In this document: positions 6,320 through 7,041 of the stretch, piece by piece
Numbering within the stretch: the first letter of the stretch is position 1
How the letters are laid out: every line of letters starts with the position of its first letter
Assembly (NCBI GenBank): GCA_023231075.1
Contig: JALNWC010000129.1
Location: 1 to 7,041 of the forward strand
Direction of reading: 5' to 3'
From: Rhodoferax sp.
Lineage (GTDB): Bacteria; Pseudomonadota; Gammaproteobacteria; Burkholderiales; Burkholderiaceae_C
DNA: 7,041 nucleotides
Program-made: the position numbers and the translations under genes
The notes under the pieces: generated by a model
Databases searched by the model: none
Seen by the model: only the letters and a program-made list of their open reading frames with translations
Told to the model about the DNA's origin: nothing

Positions 6320-6598
6320 TCAGTGCAGTGGCATTGCCTTGGGCAAGGCGCGGCCCAGTTGGCGCTCCAGCGGGGTCGGCGAGATCACGCCTCGGATGCG
6401 GGCCGGGTCTTGCGGGGTGGCGGCTTGCACCACCAGCGAGATGTGCGGGTCGATCGTGGCCGCCTTGACGCTGGCCAGGTCGGTCATGACCTCAAGCAGG
6501 GGCGACTGCTCCGTCACCGCGGCATACGCCTTGGGCTGGGCTTGCGGAATGCAGGTGTTTTCTGGAAACCGGAAGGTGGACAGGGCAGAGGCGTGCAT
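6320..6598 (-). CDS. Small protein of unknown function with a shortened CBS-like motif, upstream of proA
   Basis: I do not recognise a named family with confidence. The 92-residue product begins MHASALSTFRFPENTCIPQ. It contains LLEVMTDLASVKAATIDP (residues 34-51), which resembles the entry of a CBS domain, and PARIRGVISPTPLERQLG (65-82), which resembles the exit strand-turn-helix (normally ...GIIS..DL) with P in place of the usual D. The helix and strand that normally lie between are too short by an estimated 15-20 residues, so an adenosyl-nucleotide pocket is unlikely to be complete. It could be a decayed or internally deleted CBS protein, or a different small fold. That it is a real gene is supported by ATG at 6598 with AGGA 8 nt upstream (6607-6610), coding-like composition, and a stop just 6 nt before proA. 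No signal peptide or membrane segment is seen. There is no cysteine cluster or other metal-site pattern. Confidence 0.6.
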   Translation of the reverse strand: MHASALSTFRFPENTCIPQAQPKAYAAVTEQSPLLEVMTDLASVKAATIDPHISLVVQAATPQDPARIRGVISPTPLERQLGRALPKAMPLH

Positions 6599-6840
6599 GG
6601 AAGGTTTCCTGGGGATGTTTGACGGGTGTTGGCGGTGATCCGTGGTGCGGTATTCAAGCTGTCGTTCAGGGCTGGAATCGTACTTGATTTGCGGGCGCGG
6701 CCGCCCCGGTTATCGGGTCAGCAAAATAAGCCCGTTGACTGGGGGCAAACACCAGCACACAAGGTCGGCGACCTGGATGCCCTCAGACGGCGGCGTCACG
6801 CTGTTCAAACCCTGTCGCCAGCCCGGGGAGGGCGGTGGCA
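6599..6840. other. Intergenic region between hemW and the small CBS-like gene
   Basis: This 242-bp gap has no credible reading frame on either strand. It holds a weak hairpin just after hemW, a GC-rich stem GGGCG/CGCCC (6693-6697 with 6702-6706) around GCGGCCGC, and the AGGA ribosome binding site of the downstream small gene. A promoter for the small gene and proA is expected here. The only -10-like sequence I saw, TACGAT on the minus strand (6682-6677), lacks a matching -35, so I do not call it. Confidence 0.5.
6817..6839 (-). terminator. Weak hairpin directly after hemW, possible terminator
   Basis: GCCAGCCC (6817-6824) pairs with GGGC (6830-6833) and TGGC (6836-6839), giving eight GC-rich pairs with a 2-nt bulge and a 5-nt loop. 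It begins 1 nt past the hemW stop codon. In the transcript it is followed by GACAGGGTTTG, which has only a short U-run, so termination by this hairpin is uncertain. Confidence 0.3.
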
Positions 6841-7041
6841 TCAAGGTGCCGCCGGCAAAAACAGCGCTTGCAAATCGTTCAAAAAGTCAAAACCGCGCAC
6901 GCTGGGCTGGAGGTGATCGCCCGTCATCTCAATCAAACCTTGAGCTTGAGCCTGTGCCAATCCAGCCTGCAGGGCCGACAGCGGCATGCCGGTGCGCTCT
7001 ACAAACAGGGGCAGCTCGAAGCCGCCCGCCAGCCGCAGCGC
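6841..7041 (-). CDS. hemW: Radical SAM heme chaperone HemW, C-terminal 66 residues, cut by window edge
   Basis: The translated fragment ends in the HemN/HemW C-terminal domain pattern: G-F-x-L-x-x-F-x-E-R-T-G near residues 7-18 of the fragment, a helical stretch leading to QGLIE (34-38), and the typical ending RGFDFLNDLQALFL (49-62), followed by four residues and TGA. E. coli HemW ends in a similar way (GKLFLNSLLELFL). HemW-type proteins bind heme and a [4Fe-4S] cluster with S-adenosylmethionine and insert heme into respiratory proteins; they were formerly annotated as oxygen-independent coproporphyrinogen III oxidases. The radical SAM CxxxCxxC motif lies outside the window. A true HemN is less likely because the short ending after NDLQALFL is HemW-like, but the fragment alone cannot exclude it. 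The next gene begins 242 nt downstream on the same strand. Confidence 0.82.
   Translation of the reverse strand, partial: ALRLAGGFELPLFVERTGMPLSALQAGLAQAQAQGLIEMTGDHLQPSVRGFDFLNDLQALFLPAAP

Noticed and set aside
5108..6622. Long plus-strand reading frame of 504 codons opposite proA and the small ORF
   Set aside because: It mirrors the codon periodicity of proA, which has all its catalytic motifs on the minus strand. No family is recognisable in the plus-strand translation.
6626..6916. Plus-strand reading frame of 96 codons over the hemW-side gap
   Set aside because: It runs antisense into the conserved hemW 3' end, lacks a clear ribosome binding site and resembles nothing known.
1..7041. 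tRNA, rRNA, riboswitch, insertion sequence, phage or defence system
   Set aside because: Gaps are 6 to 278 bp and all were read on both strands. None shows a tRNA cloverleaf with conserved arms, a known riboswitch core, transposase motifs or defence-gene signatures.

Overview
The window reads as ordinary chromosome of a high-GC betaproteobacterium, most likely Burkholderiales and close to the Comamonadaceae (Polaromonas/Rhodoferax type). That placement is inference from the protein sequences, the GC-rich codon use, the GshA type and the gene order. No database search was possible. All seven genes lie on the minus strand, so in transcription order the window runs from high to low coordinates.

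Layout in transcription order: the 3' end of a HemW-type heme chaperone gene (7041-6841); a 242-bp gap; a small unassigned ORF with a shortened CBS-like motif (6598-6320), stopping 6 nt before proA; proA, gamma-glutamyl phosphate reductase (6313-5030); a 79-bp gap with a possible promoter; gshA, glutamate-cysteine ligase of the Acidithiobacillus-like family (4950-3655); a 73-bp gap with a hairpin over the kup ribosome binding site; kup, a Kup/Trk-type K+ transporter starting at TTG (3581-1713); a 278-bp repeat-rich gap; gshB, glutathione synthase (1434-469); a 69-bp gap with a perfect 8-bp hairpin; and the 5' part of rep, a UvrD/Rep-family DNA helicase (399-1, cut by the window edge).

The central block proA-gshA-kup-gshB has a plausible shared theme. 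ProA works on a glutamate-derived gamma-acyl phosphate in proline synthesis, GshA and GshB make glutathione from glutamate, cysteine and glycine, and Kup imports K+, for which glutamate is the usual counter-ion. Proline and K+-glutamate are osmolytes, and in other proteobacteria glutathione gates K+ efflux through Kef systems. Whether the block is co-regulated is inference, since gaps of 73-278 bp leave room for separate promoters.

I see no phage, insertion sequence, CRISPR array, toxin-antitoxin pair, tRNA or rRNA. The most unusual stretch is the kup-gshB gap. It holds three same-orientation copies of a GGGACAGA/TCTGTCCC hairpin repeat and, between them, a 70-bp palindrome. The two 30-nt arms of that palindrome differ at paired positions in ways that keep each arm's own hairpin. 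This looks like a composite REP/BIME-type intergenic repeat, not a new gene system.
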